A stretch of 29,200 nt of DNA from JBCDCE01 sp039182515 (GTDB taxonomy: Bacteria; Pseudomonadota; Alphaproteobacteria; Rhodobacterales; Rhodobacteraceae): NCBI GenBank assembly GCA_039182515.1, contig JBCDCE010000050.1, positions 1 to 29,200 on the forward strand. Reading direction: 5' to 3'. Every line of letters begins with the position of its first letter. The first letter of the stretch is position 1. Positions 22,750 to 29,200 of the stretch are shown one piece after another. The notes under the pieces were generated by a model, which saw nothing but the letters and a program-made list of their open reading frames with translations, had not been told where the DNA came from and searched no databases. A program made the translations under genes and the position numbers.

Positions 22750-23543
22750 GGTATATGGCCAATCTTGGTCAGAAATCGCGTTAGGGTCTGTGCATAAAGC
22801 TCAGGTTTCTCAGCGCAGGGAAGATGGCCAGCCCCTCTTATAAGTTCAAAATCAGATCCTGGGATCAAATCGCCCAACTCGCGCACCATATCGGGAGGTG
22901 TTGCATTGTCTTCACTGCCTGCGATGGCCAGGGTTGGCAGCCGCAACCCACTGGTGGGCGAGAAAAAATCTGTGCCTTTGATGGCGTAACAACAGCCCAT
23001 ATAGCCCTCCAGCGGTGTCGCCAGCAGCATCTTGCGCCAGCGGTCCTCGGACGTGCTGTGGCGAAAGGAGCGGCCAAACCAACGGTCCAAGATCGTCTCA
23101 ACCATCGGCTCCAAGCCAGAGGAGCGCAGTTGATCGATCCGGGTTTGCCACATCTCAGCGGTGCCAATCTTGGCCCCAGTATTTGAGAGCACAAGCGCGC
23201 GCACCAGATCGAGCCGCTTGGTGGCCAGGCCTTGCGCGATCATCCCGCCAATGGAGAGCCCTACAAACACAACATCGCGCAGGCCGAGATGGTCCATCAG
23301 AGACTCAAAATCACCAATGAGCATGCCCATGGCGTAAGGTGCGGGCGGAATGTCAGATTTGCCGTGCCCGCGCTTGTCCATGCGCAAGATGCGAAACCCA
23401 TCTGGCAAATGCGAGATGACATCGTCCCAAAGGGTCAGGTCGGTTCCCAAAGAATTTGCAAAAACGAGGCTTGGGCCAGTTTCTGGCCCGTCAACCCGGT
23501 AGTGCAAGCGCTGGCCCTGGTACTCAAAAAACAACTCGGTCAA
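22746..23543 (-). CDS. pcaD: 3-oxoadipate enol-lactonase
   Basis: An alpha/beta hydrolase of 265 aa that hydrolyses 3-oxoadipate enol-lactone to 3-oxoadipate in the protocatechuate branch of the beta-ketoadipate pathway. The nucleophile elbow is GLSIGG with Ser97; the acid is in GSEDNATPP and the His in RGAGHLPCAEKP. The segments DKRGHGKSDIPPAPY and RSSGLEPM.....DRWF are typical of PcaD. It overlaps pobA by 4 bases upstream and the MFS gene by 4 bases downstream. The other pathway genes (pcaGH, pcaB, pcaC) are not in the window. PcaD and other enol-lactone hydrolases are hard to separate, but the pobA neighbour supports the call. Confidence 0.88.
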   Translation of the reverse strand: MTELFFEYQGQRLHYRVDGPETGPSLVFANSLGTDLTLWDDVISHLPDGFRILRMDKRGHGKSDIPPAPYAMGMLIGDFESLMDHLGLRDVVFVGLSIGGMIAQGLATKRLDLVRALVLSNTGAKIGTAEMWQTRIDQLRSSGLEPMVETILDRWFGRSFRHSTSEDRWRKMLLATPLEGYMGCCYAIKGTDFFSPTSGLRLPTLAIAGSEDNATPPDMVRELGDLIPGSDFELIRGAGHLPCAEKPELYAQTLTRFLTKIGHIP

Positions 23544-24712
23544 AAGGGGAGCCCAACGTAGTTTTCAGCAAAACTGGCTTGCGCGTGAGCCGAGCTTGCC
23601 AAAAGCGCGATTTCGCTTTCTTGCAGCTTTTGATCAAACTCCGACTGATCGGGGAAGTGGTGCATGGTTGTGGTGAACCACCAAGAGAACCGGATCGCCT
23701 TCCAAACGCGCGCGAGCGCGGTTGCAGAATAGGTGTCGAGACCATAGGTCTCGTCATTTTGGTAAAACGCGATCAGGGCTTTTGATAGGTAGTGCACGTC
23801 CGAGACCGCGAGGTTTAAGCCTTTGGCCCCTGTGGGTGGCACGATATGCGCCGCGTCGCCCACCAAGAAAAGCCGCCCCCAGCGCATGGGCTCTGCCACA
23901 AAGGATCTGAGCGGCGCGATGGATTTCTCAATCGACGGTCCTGTGACCAGCGTCTCTGCGGCATCCTCAGGGAGCCGCCGTTTGAGCTCCTCCCAAAACC
24001 GTTCATCGCTCCAAGCCTCAAGGGGGTCGTTCACGGGCGCTTGCACATAATAGCGCGAGAGCTGCGCGTTGCGCATGCTGGCTAGCGCAAAACCACGGGG
24101 ATGGTTGGCGTAGATCAACTCATGGCTCACGGGCGGCGTTTCAGACAGAACGCCAAGCCATCCAAAGGGATAGACCCTCTCGTACTCTTGCAACACATCG
24201 CTCGGAATGCTCTTGCGGCTGACGCCATGATAGCCGTCACAGCCAATCACGTAATCGCAGCGCAACGACTTGGGGCTGCCTGCATGGGTATAAGACACCT
24301 CCGGGCTGTCCGTCTCAGCGCCGGTAATCTCCACGTTGCTCACATCATGCAGAACCACGCCACCCATTGCGTCGCGCGCTTCATAGAGGTCTCGCGTTAC
24401 TTCTGTTTGACCGTAAACGGTTACTTTGCGTCCGATGCTGGCGTCAAAATCGATCCGAAAGCTGCGGTTTCGCGCAGAAATCAAAGTGCCAGTGTGCGTA
24501 AAACCTTCCGCGTGCAAGCGGTTGGCGACCCCGGCCTGCTCCAGCATTTGCACTGTGCCGTCTTCCAAAACGCCTGCGCGAATGCGCCCGAGCACATGAT
24601 CGCGCGACGCGCGTTCAAGATTGATCACGTCCACACCCGCTTGGTGCAGAAGCTGCGCCAACAAAAGCCCCGAAGGGCCTGCGCCAATGATACAGACCTG
24701 GTGACGTGCCAT
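23540..24712 (-). CDS. pobA: 4-hydroxybenzoate 3-monooxygenase
   Basis: A 390-residue FAD-dependent hydroxylase turning 4-hydroxybenzoate into protocatechuate with NADPH and oxygen. It shows the FAD dinucleotide fold GAGPSG (residues 10-15), the PobA-typical RIRAGVLEDGTVQMLEQAGV, the DG motif VIGCDGYHGVSR and the GD motif GDAAHIVPPTGAKGLNLAVSD. Length equals that of known PobA proteins. The start is ATG 24712 with an AGGGAGA ribosome binding site; an upstream in-frame ATG at 24814 lies in the intergenic region and overlaps the divergent ACT gene. It is the first gene of pobA-pcaD-MFS. No PobR-type activator gene is adjacent. Confidence 0.95.
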   Translation of the reverse strand: MARHQVCIIGAGPSGLLLAQLLHQAGVDVINLERASRDHVLGRIRAGVLEDGTVQMLEQAGVANRLHAEGFTHTGTLISARNRSFRIDFDASIGRKVTVYGQTEVTRDLYEARDAMGGVVLHDVSNVEITGAETDSPEVSYTHAGSPKSLRCDYVIGCDGYHGVSRKSIPSDVLQEYERVYPFGWLGVLSETPPVSHELIYANHPRGFALASMRNAQLSRYYVQAPVNDPLEAWSDERFWEELKRRLPEDAAETLVTGPSIEKSIAPLRSFVAEPMRWGRLFLVGDAAHIVPPTGAKGLNLAVSDVHYLSKALIAFYQNDETYGLDTYSATALARVWKAIRFSWWFTTTMHHFPDQSEFDQKLQESEIALLASSAHAQASFAENYVGLPF

Positions 24713-24802
24713 GCTCTCTCCCTGAGCGCAGAAGGCGCAATTTCCACTTGTGTTGTCAATGGCTTTGGCGCACCAAATCACCTGCACGAAGGGGAGGCTC
24801 AC

Positions 24803-25222
24803 ATGGCTGGACAAACCAATCTGGATGATCTTTTAGCGGGCATGACGCCGCGTTTGGCCCCTGAGGTTTTTGTTTTTGCAACTCTGTCTAAGGCCAGCCC
24901 AGATGCGGCCAGCATCCCGGCAAAAATGCGCTTTTGGGAGGCCGAAGGCGAAACGCTGATCTTAGAGCGCACCCAAGCAGAAGCCCATGGGTTGGCGTTT
25001 GAGTTCCCTTGCCGGTGCATCACACTTGAGATCCATTCCGCTTTAGACGCCGTCGGCTTTTTGGCGCGCATCACAACACATTTGGCCAAGCTCGGCATGG
25101 GCGTGAACCCCGTCTCGGCCTTTTATCACGACCATCTTTTTGTGCCTGAAGATCGCGCCGAAGAGGCTTTGGCCGCGCTGCAAGACCTGGCGCGCGCAGC
25201 GCAAACGTCAGAGCCGGACTAA
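24803..25222 (+). CDS. ACT-domain protein (DUF2241/COG3602 type)
   Basis: A 139-residue cytoplasmic protein with two ACT-like halves: an N-terminal LLAGMTPRLAPEVFVFATL segment and a C-terminal FPCRCITLEIHSALDAVGFLARITTHLAKLGMGVNPVSAFYHDHLFVPE segment. The family is of unknown function; ACT domains usually bind small ligands such as amino acids. A GGGGAGG ribosome binding site precedes the ATG at 24803; a longer open frame upstream runs antisense to pobA and is not part of the gene. It is divergent from pobA and convergent with the EEP gene, with only 4 bases between the stops. Confidence 0.85.
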   Translation: MAGQTNLDDLLAGMTPRLAPEVFVFATLSKASPDAASIPAKMRFWEAEGETLILERTQAEAHGLAFEFPCRCITLEIHSALDAVGFLARITTHLAKLGMGVNPVSAFYHDHLFVPEDRAEEALAALQDLARAAQTSEPD

Positions 25223-25226
25223 AGCC

Positions 25227-26414
25227 CTAGCGCAGCCGCATATGGGCGATGATCTGCCCGTGATCTGACGCAAGCTTATTGTAAGGCGCTTCGGGGTGAG
25301 AGCCATCCGTGAGATGGTCATTGAGCACCGAAAAATAGTCCATCTCGCCAATCGCATCGGGTGTTTCGGCCAAGAAATGACGGCTGAGATAAATCTGGTC
25401 GATGCTTTCAAACACACCGCCAAAGGCCGCCGTATAGACCATGTCGCGCAGGCTCTTTTTGACAAAGAGCTTTTCTGCCGAATGCAACCGCACCGCCTCA
25501 ATCTGCTCACGAATGGCGAGGTTTTCAGCATCTGAATAGCGGTCGCCTTTGTGCTTGGCGTCGTGCCGCCGCATCCAGGCATAGTTCTTGAACGGGCGCT
25601 CTCCGGAGATGATCTCGGAACTGACCGCATGTTCGCCATCGTTGAAATCGCCCAGCACCATCACAGGCCGACCCATGGCCAGCTCGTCAACAATCGCTTT
25701 GCGCAGCACCCAGGCTTCTGCCATCCGCCGCAGCGCCGCTCGTAGGGCCCCCATCGCGCGGCCTGCCGGGTCGTAATTTGTCAGATCCACCTCGGGGCTC
25801 TGGCTGCCACCCGGGCCGGGTGGAAACTCCCCCAATTTAGACTTCAAATGGCAGTTAAAGATCGTGATCTCATGGCCGCCCACCGGCACGCGCGCCTTTA
25901 AAACGGGCCGCGACAGCCGTGTGAGACGGTAGTGACCAGCCTCTTCGCCGGTGAGGTCCCGAAAGGGGATCTCAATGGGCTCGCCCAACTCTTGGATCAC
26001 TTGCGGTGGCTCTACAAAGCCAAAGCGTGACAGAACAGCGAGCCCAGGGCGGCGCTGGCCCGGCGCGCCGTCAGAGACATTGCGCGCAAAAGACAGCTTG
26101 GCCTCTGTGTAGGGCGCATAAGCGAGCTTTTTGAAAATCGCTTTGCGATGATAGCGCTTGGAGGCATCCGGCACCGTGGCTTCATTTGCGGCCACACCGC
26201 GCACATCCGCTTCTGCAATCACAGCGCGCAGCGTGTCTTCGTCAAAGATCTCTTGAAAACAGATAATGTCGGCATCCATCGTCAAAATCTGATCGGCCAG
26301 CCAATCGGCTTTCCAAGCATATTCCTCCGGCGTGTATTGCTCGTATTTGTAATACTCGTCATTAGCGCCAATGAGATTTTTAACGTTGAAACTCGCGATG
26401 CTGAACTGGGTCAT
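25227..26414 (-). CDS. Endonuclease/exonuclease/phosphatase-family protein
   Basis: A 395-residue metal-dependent phosphoesterase of the EEP (DNase I-like) fold. All main motifs are seen in order: IASFNVKNL near the N-terminus, ICFQEIFD with Glu55, the central IFNCHLKSK, VLGDFNDGEH and the C-terminal SDHGQI. There is no signal peptide, so it is likely cytoplasmic. The substrate could be DNA, RNA or a phospholipid/inositol phosphate; the sequence does not decide. An insertion at about residues 215-240 (GPGGSQSPEVDLTNYDP) is unlike exonuclease III. It is the last gene of a four-gene operon, overlapping the PLP enzyme gene by 4 bases. Confidence 0.88.
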   Translation of the reverse strand: MTQFSIASFNVKNLIGANDEYYKYEQYTPEEYAWKADWLADQILTMDADIICFQEIFDEDTLRAVIAEADVRGVAANEATVPDASKRYHRKAIFKKLAYAPYTEAKLSFARNVSDGAPGQRRPGLAVLSRFGFVEPPQVIQELGEPIEIPFRDLTGEEAGHYRLTRLSRPVLKARVPVGGHEITIFNCHLKSKLGEFPPGPGGSQSPEVDLTNYDPAGRAMGALRAALRRMAEAWVLRKAIVDELAMGRPVMVLGDFNDGEHAVSSEIISGERPFKNYAWMRRHDAKHKGDRYSDAENLAIREQIEAVRLHSAEKLFVKKSLRDMVYTAAFGGVFESIDQIYLSRHFLAETPDAIGEMDYFSVLNDHLTDGSHPEAPYNKLASDHGQIIAHMRLR

Positions 26415-27379
26415 GAAAGCTCCAAGGCTTTTGAAAAGAGGTCAGGGTCTACGTTGCCGCCTGAGGCTGTAACGATCACGGTGTCTTGGGTGAATTGGTC
26501 TTTATGCTTGAGGGCCGTGGCCAGCGCCACTGCGCCTCCCGGCTCCACCACCAGCTTGAGATGCTTGAAATACAGCGCCATGGCGCTCAAGGCGTCTTTG
26601 TCTGTCACAACATGGGCTTTAGCTTCATGAGCTTGCAAGATTGGAAAGGTCAGTGTGCCCGGGGCAGGACTTAAGATAGCGTCGCATATACTGGGTGTGG
26701 AGATGTCCACGCTTTGAGGTTGACCTGCTTTAAGAGACAGCCCCCAATCGTCGTAATGCTCAGGTTCAGCCAAATGCACGCGCATCGAGGGGGCTTTCGC
26801 CTCGAGCGCCAAAGCAATCCCGGAGGCCAATCCGCCGCCCCCAGCGCATACCACAACATCCGCTGTTTCAATTCCAAGCTCGGCGGCTTGCTCAGCAATC
26901 TCAAGCCCACATGTGCCCTGACCCGCAATGGTCTCTGGATGGTCGTAGGGGGGGATAAGGCTAAAGCCTTGCGCTTGGGTCAGCTCTTGGGCAATCACGA
27001 TCCGATCTTCTGTGGCGCGATCATAAAACACAATGTCTGCCCCCCACGAACGCGTCCCGTCGATCTTGGACTGCGGCGCATCTTTTGGCATCACGATGGT
27101 CGCTGGCGCCCCCAAAAACTGCGCGGCCCGCGCCACGCCTTGCGCGTGGTTGCCCGACGACATGGCACAGACCCCACGCTTTCGTGCCTCAGGTGAGAGC
27201 GCAGACACGCTCGCCCAGCCGCCACGGGCTTTAAAGCTGCCTGTGTGTTGCAAGCACTCTGCTTTCACCATCACCCTGCGCCCGGCAAGCGCATTGATCG
27301 CAGGGCTTTCCAAAAGCGGTGTTCTTCGGATGTGGCCTGAGGCCCGTTCGGCCGCTGCTTGGATCTGCTCGATGTTCAT
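26411..27379 (-). CDS. Threonine/serine dehydratase, PLP-dependent
   Basis: A 322-residue fold-type II PLP enzyme. The PLP lysine is Lys50 in GSFKARGG; the cofactor-phosphate loop is AGGGGLASG and the substrate-binding stretch is SSGNHAQGVA. The C-terminal ACT-like regulatory domain of biosynthetic IlvA is absent, so it belongs to the short catabolic threonine dehydratase/serine racemase group. It would deaminate threonine or serine to an oxo-acid, or act on a related hydroxy-amino acid such as 3-hydroxyaspartate. It overlaps both neighbouring genes by 4 bases. The exact substrate is not shown by the sequence. Confidence 0.88.
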   Translation of the reverse strand: MNIEQIQAAAERASGHIRRTPLLESPAINALAGRRVMVKAECLQHTGSFKARGGWASVSALSPEARKRGVCAMSSGNHAQGVARAAQFLGAPATIVMPKDAPQSKIDGTRSWGADIVFYDRATEDRIVIAQELTQAQGFSLIPPYDHPETIAGQGTCGLEIAEQAAELGIETADVVVCAGGGGLASGIALALEAKAPSMRVHLAEPEHYDDWGLSLKAGQPQSVDISTPSICDAILSPAPGTLTFPILQAHEAKAHVVTDKDALSAMALYFKHLKLVVEPGGAVALATALKHKDQFTQDTVIVTASGGNVDPDLFSKALELS

Positions 27380-28194
27380 AAGCGATCCATCCAGCGCTTT
27401 AGAGCCGCGAGCGCTTCGGGTTCGTCTAGAAAAGGCACATGGCCGCGATCTGCAACCGTGGCTGCGATCATGTCGGGTCTTAGGCTGTACATTTTTTCCA
27501 ATGTTTCTGCGCTGAGCAGATCGGAATTTGCGCCGCGAATACAGCCTAAAGGCAGGTCATCCAGCGCAGCGAAAAGCTGCCAGGGGTCAAAATCAGGTGC
27601 AACTGAGGCAGCCAAAACCGCGTCGCGGAGTTTGGGGTCATAGTTGATCTGGAGGCCGTCCGGTGTCTCGGTGTAATGCTTGTCGACCTCCGCTGCCCAG
27701 CGGCTTTCCGGCACGTTTTCAAAACCCTTAAGCAAAGAGGCACGCATTGCAACCGCCTCAGCTTTGGTTTTGGCTGCTGGGTTGCGGCCCAAATACCCTT
27801 TGATGATCTCTAGCCCTGCCGGGTCTATCACTGGGCCTATGTCATTGAGCATCACGCCGATCAGCCGCGCTTTGGCAGTGGCGGCCAAGATCATGGCGAT
27901 CAAGCCGCCGCGCGAGGTGCCTAAGATCGCAACCTGCTCTAGCCCTAAGTGATCCATAAGCTCAAGCGCGTCTTGGGATTCGCGCACTAGCGTATAGGTG
28001 CTGGGATCCGCCCAATCAGATTGTCCGCGCCCCCGGTAATCCAAGCAGATAAGCCGCGCTTCGCTCAGATGCGGCGCCACATAGTCAAAATCTGTGCTGT
28101 TTCGGGTCAGCCCGGCGAGGCATAGGATTGGGTGACCATCTCCAGTGTCCGTGTAATAGAGCCTACAGTCATCTGAAGTTTGCAGATAGGGCAT
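27376..28194 (-). CDS. Alpha/beta-hydrolase
   Basis: A 272-residue alpha/beta-hydrolase. The nucleophile elbow is GTSRGG (Ser94), preceded by the oxyanion-hole strand ILCLAGLTRN and the LDYRGRGQSDW segment. The catalytic His lies in DRGHVPFLDEP near the C-terminus. No signal peptide is visible. Many related proteins are annotated only as hydrolases; the substrate is unknown. It overlaps the haloacid dehalogenase gene by 1 base (TGATG) and the dehydratase gene by 4, so the proteins are probably made together. Confidence 0.9.
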   Translation of the reverse strand: MPYLQTSDDCRLYYTDTGDGHPILCLAGLTRNSTDFDYVAPHLSEARLICLDYRGRGQSDWADPSTYTLVRESQDALELMDHLGLEQVAILGTSRGGLIAMILAATAKARLIGVMLNDIGPVIDPAGLEIIKGYLGRNPAAKTKAEAVAMRASLLKGFENVPESRWAAEVDKHYTETPDGLQINYDPKLRDAVLAASVAPDFDPWQLFAALDDLPLGCIRGANSDLLSAETLEKMYSLRPDMIAATVADRGHVPFLDEPEALAALKRWMDRL

Positions 28195-28871
28195 CAGATC
28201 AACTCTGGGATCGTTGTGAGATCGCTCATTTCAAACTGTGGCCCAGCATAAAGCCTATCACGCGGCTCGCCTGCCCGGTTCACCCAAACCGTTTGAAACC
28301 CATAATGCGCGGCACCTGCCGCATCCCACCCGTTAGAAGATACGAACAGGACCTCTTCGCGCGCGCAGCCCAAGGCCGCACCCACCATATCGTAGACCTG
28401 GCGCGCAGGTTTAAAGATCCCAACATCGTCAACACTCAAAACCACATCAAGCGTGTCAGAAAGCCCAGCCGAGGAGACGGCCGCCGTCAGCATGTCTTTG
28501 CTCCCGTTGGATAAGATTCCCGTTTTTTGGCCTTGTGACTTTAGGGTTTTCAGCATGTCGCTCACTTCAGGGTAGGCCTCAAGCTGCCAGTATAAATCGA
28601 GCAAAGCCGTGCGGGTTTCAGGGGCATCGAGGCCATTGGCCTCCATCGCCCAATCCAACCCGTTTTGGGTAACGGTCCAGAAATCTGTGTGCTGGTCTGC
28701 CACCGCGCGTAGCCAGGTGTATTGAAGCTGTTTTTGACGCCAGTCTGCGGCAAGCTTTTGCCAACAGGTTGTGAGCTTAGGATCGGCTCCCGTTTCTGCC
28801 AAAGCGCGGGCTGCCGCGCCAACGTCAAACAAGGTCCCGTAGGCATCGAAAATGACTGTGGTGATCGGCAT
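28194..28871 (-). CDS. Haloacid dehalogenase, type II
   Basis: A 225-residue HAD hydrolase of the L-2-haloacid dehalogenase type (EC 3.8.1.2), replacing the halogen of 2-haloalkanoic acids by hydroxyl. All residues expected from L-DEX are visible: nucleophile Asp9 and Thr13 in IFDAYGTLFD, Arg45 in the signature WRQKQLQYTWLR, Ser in GILSNGS, Lys in IFKPARQVY, and the Ser, Asn and Asp of VSSNGWDAAGA. This makes it more than a generic HAD phosphatase. It is the first gene of the four-gene operon, with an AGAGGA ribosome binding site 8 bases before the ATG. A natural substrate could be a marine haloacid; that is inference. Confidence 0.9.
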   Translation of the reverse strand: MPITTVIFDAYGTLFDVGAAARALAETGADPKLTTCWQKLAADWRQKQLQYTWLRAVADQHTDFWTVTQNGLDWAMEANGLDAPETRTALLDLYWQLEAYPEVSDMLKTLKSQGQKTGILSNGSKDMLTAAVSSAGLSDTLDVVLSVDDVGIFKPARQVYDMVGAALGCAREEVLFVSSNGWDAAGAAHYGFQTVWVNRAGEPRDRLYAGPQFEMSDLTTIPELI

Positions 28872-29114
28872 CGCAAATTCCTCTTGCCCAAGTAGTGGCA
28901 GGCCTCAATTCCCTGTGCAAGCGGACTTGGCAATGCAAATCGCAGTCTTGGTTGGGTCAAGATTAGGAATTTTGGGCGCTGCTGTGGTGATTTAGGGAAA
29001 GTGGAAAGCCGTATTTAAGACGGAAACACCAATCGATCTTGATACCCTTAAAAAGGGCGCAAGCGCTTGACAGCCATGGCCAAAAGCAATCGCCTTATAG
29101 GCCCTTCTAAGATT
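28872..29114. other. Upstream region of the dehalogenase operon, no gene seen
   Basis: This gap runs from the dehalogenase start to the tandem repeats. It should hold the operon promoter, but no convincing -35/-10 pair was found on the minus strand. A small hairpin CCCTT-AAA-AAGGG (29045-29057) is followed by GCG-CAAG-CGC, and a TTGACA hexamer on the plus strand (29067-29072) has no well-placed -10 box. No protein-coding or RNA gene is supported. Confidence 0.4.
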
Positions 29115-29200
29115 TTAACCTTAACGCCGATTAACCTTAACGCCGATTAACCTTAACGCCGATTAACCTTAACGCCGATTAACCTTAACGCCGATTAACC
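29115..29200. repeat. Perfect 16-bp tandem repeat, at least five copies, cut by the window edge
   Basis: The unit TTAACCTTAACGCCGA is repeated without any mismatch at 29115-29130, 29131-29146, 29147-29162, 29163-29178 and 29179-29194, and a sixth copy has begun (29195-29200). The array is directly tandem, with no spacers, so it is not CRISPR. Each unit holds two TTAA tetramers. The perfect identity suggests recent expansion by slippage; the total length is unknown. Confidence 0.97.

Noticed and set aside
24101..24802. Long open frame upstream of the ACT-domain gene
   Set aside because: It runs antisense to pobA; the ACT gene has its own ribosome binding site and ATG at 24803.
29115..29200. 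CRISPR array
   Set aside because: The units are joined directly without spacers and are only 16 bp long; no cas genes are present.
29115..29200. Array of canonical CtrA sites (TTAA-N7-TTAA)
   Set aside because: The TTAA pairs are separated by 2 or 6 bases, not 7, so the canonical site is not met; only half-sites match.

Overview
The window looks like a chromosomal segment of an alphaproteobacterium, most likely Rhodobacterales (Roseobacter group). The argument is by combination of families recognised from the protein sequences: a class I lysyl-tRNA synthetase, a stand-alone NDUFS4-type complex I subunit, dodecin, a Hint/RTX protein, a DUF4864 protein, a TerB-like protein, and a 763-residue beta-helix 'glycosyl hydrolase 28-related' protein that I know mainly from Rhodobacteraceae. 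No database search was possible.

Layout. 1-364: the start of an IS5-like transposase running off the left edge, inserted into a KAP-family P-loop NTPase gene that is cut after about 90 codons. 447-2591: nadD and dacB. 2839-5445: TerB-like gene, lysK and a secreted DUF4864 protein. 5546-8953: a terminator-like hairpin, a beta-helix spike-like protein, a HugZ/PPOX-like protein on the other strand, and a T4-type (GH24) lysozyme without signal peptide. 8954-10060: a highly structured intergenic region, dodecin, and an unrecognised one-TM protein whose ATG abuts the uvrB stop codon. 10061-15060: uvrB, a large Hint/RTX protein and the complex I subunit. 15142-15791: tRNA-Arg(TCT) divergent from a two-cysteine ArsR regulator of SqrR/BigR type.

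15868-18242: a divergent pair, an APH-like kinase and an acyl-CoA dehydrogenase. These correspond to the two halves of the fused eukaryotic ACAD10/11 proteins and to LvaA/LvaC, which together remove the hydroxyl of 4-hydroxyacyl-CoAs through a phosphorylated intermediate. 18676-24712: a co-directional minus-strand block: pobA, pcaD and an MFS transporter (4-bp overlaps), then an alcohol dehydrogenase, an enolase-superfamily protein and a cysteine-less ArsR regulator preceded by a repeated operator-like sequence. 24803-25222: an ACT-domain protein. 25227-28871: a tight four-gene operon (haloacid dehalogenase, alpha/beta hydrolase, PLP-dependent dehydratase, EEP-family phosphoesterase) with 1- or 4-bp overlaps. 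29115-29200: a perfect 16-bp tandem repeat running off the right edge.

Most of the window is ordinary housekeeping and catabolic content. The points most worth following are the kinase/dehydrogenase pair, the two ArsR paralogues that differ in exactly the sulfur-sensing cysteines, the spike/lysozyme genes as possible outlying gene-transfer-agent genes, the enolase-superfamily protein lacking a usual metal ligand, and the terminal tandem repeat. I see no CRISPR array, rRNA or complete mobile element.
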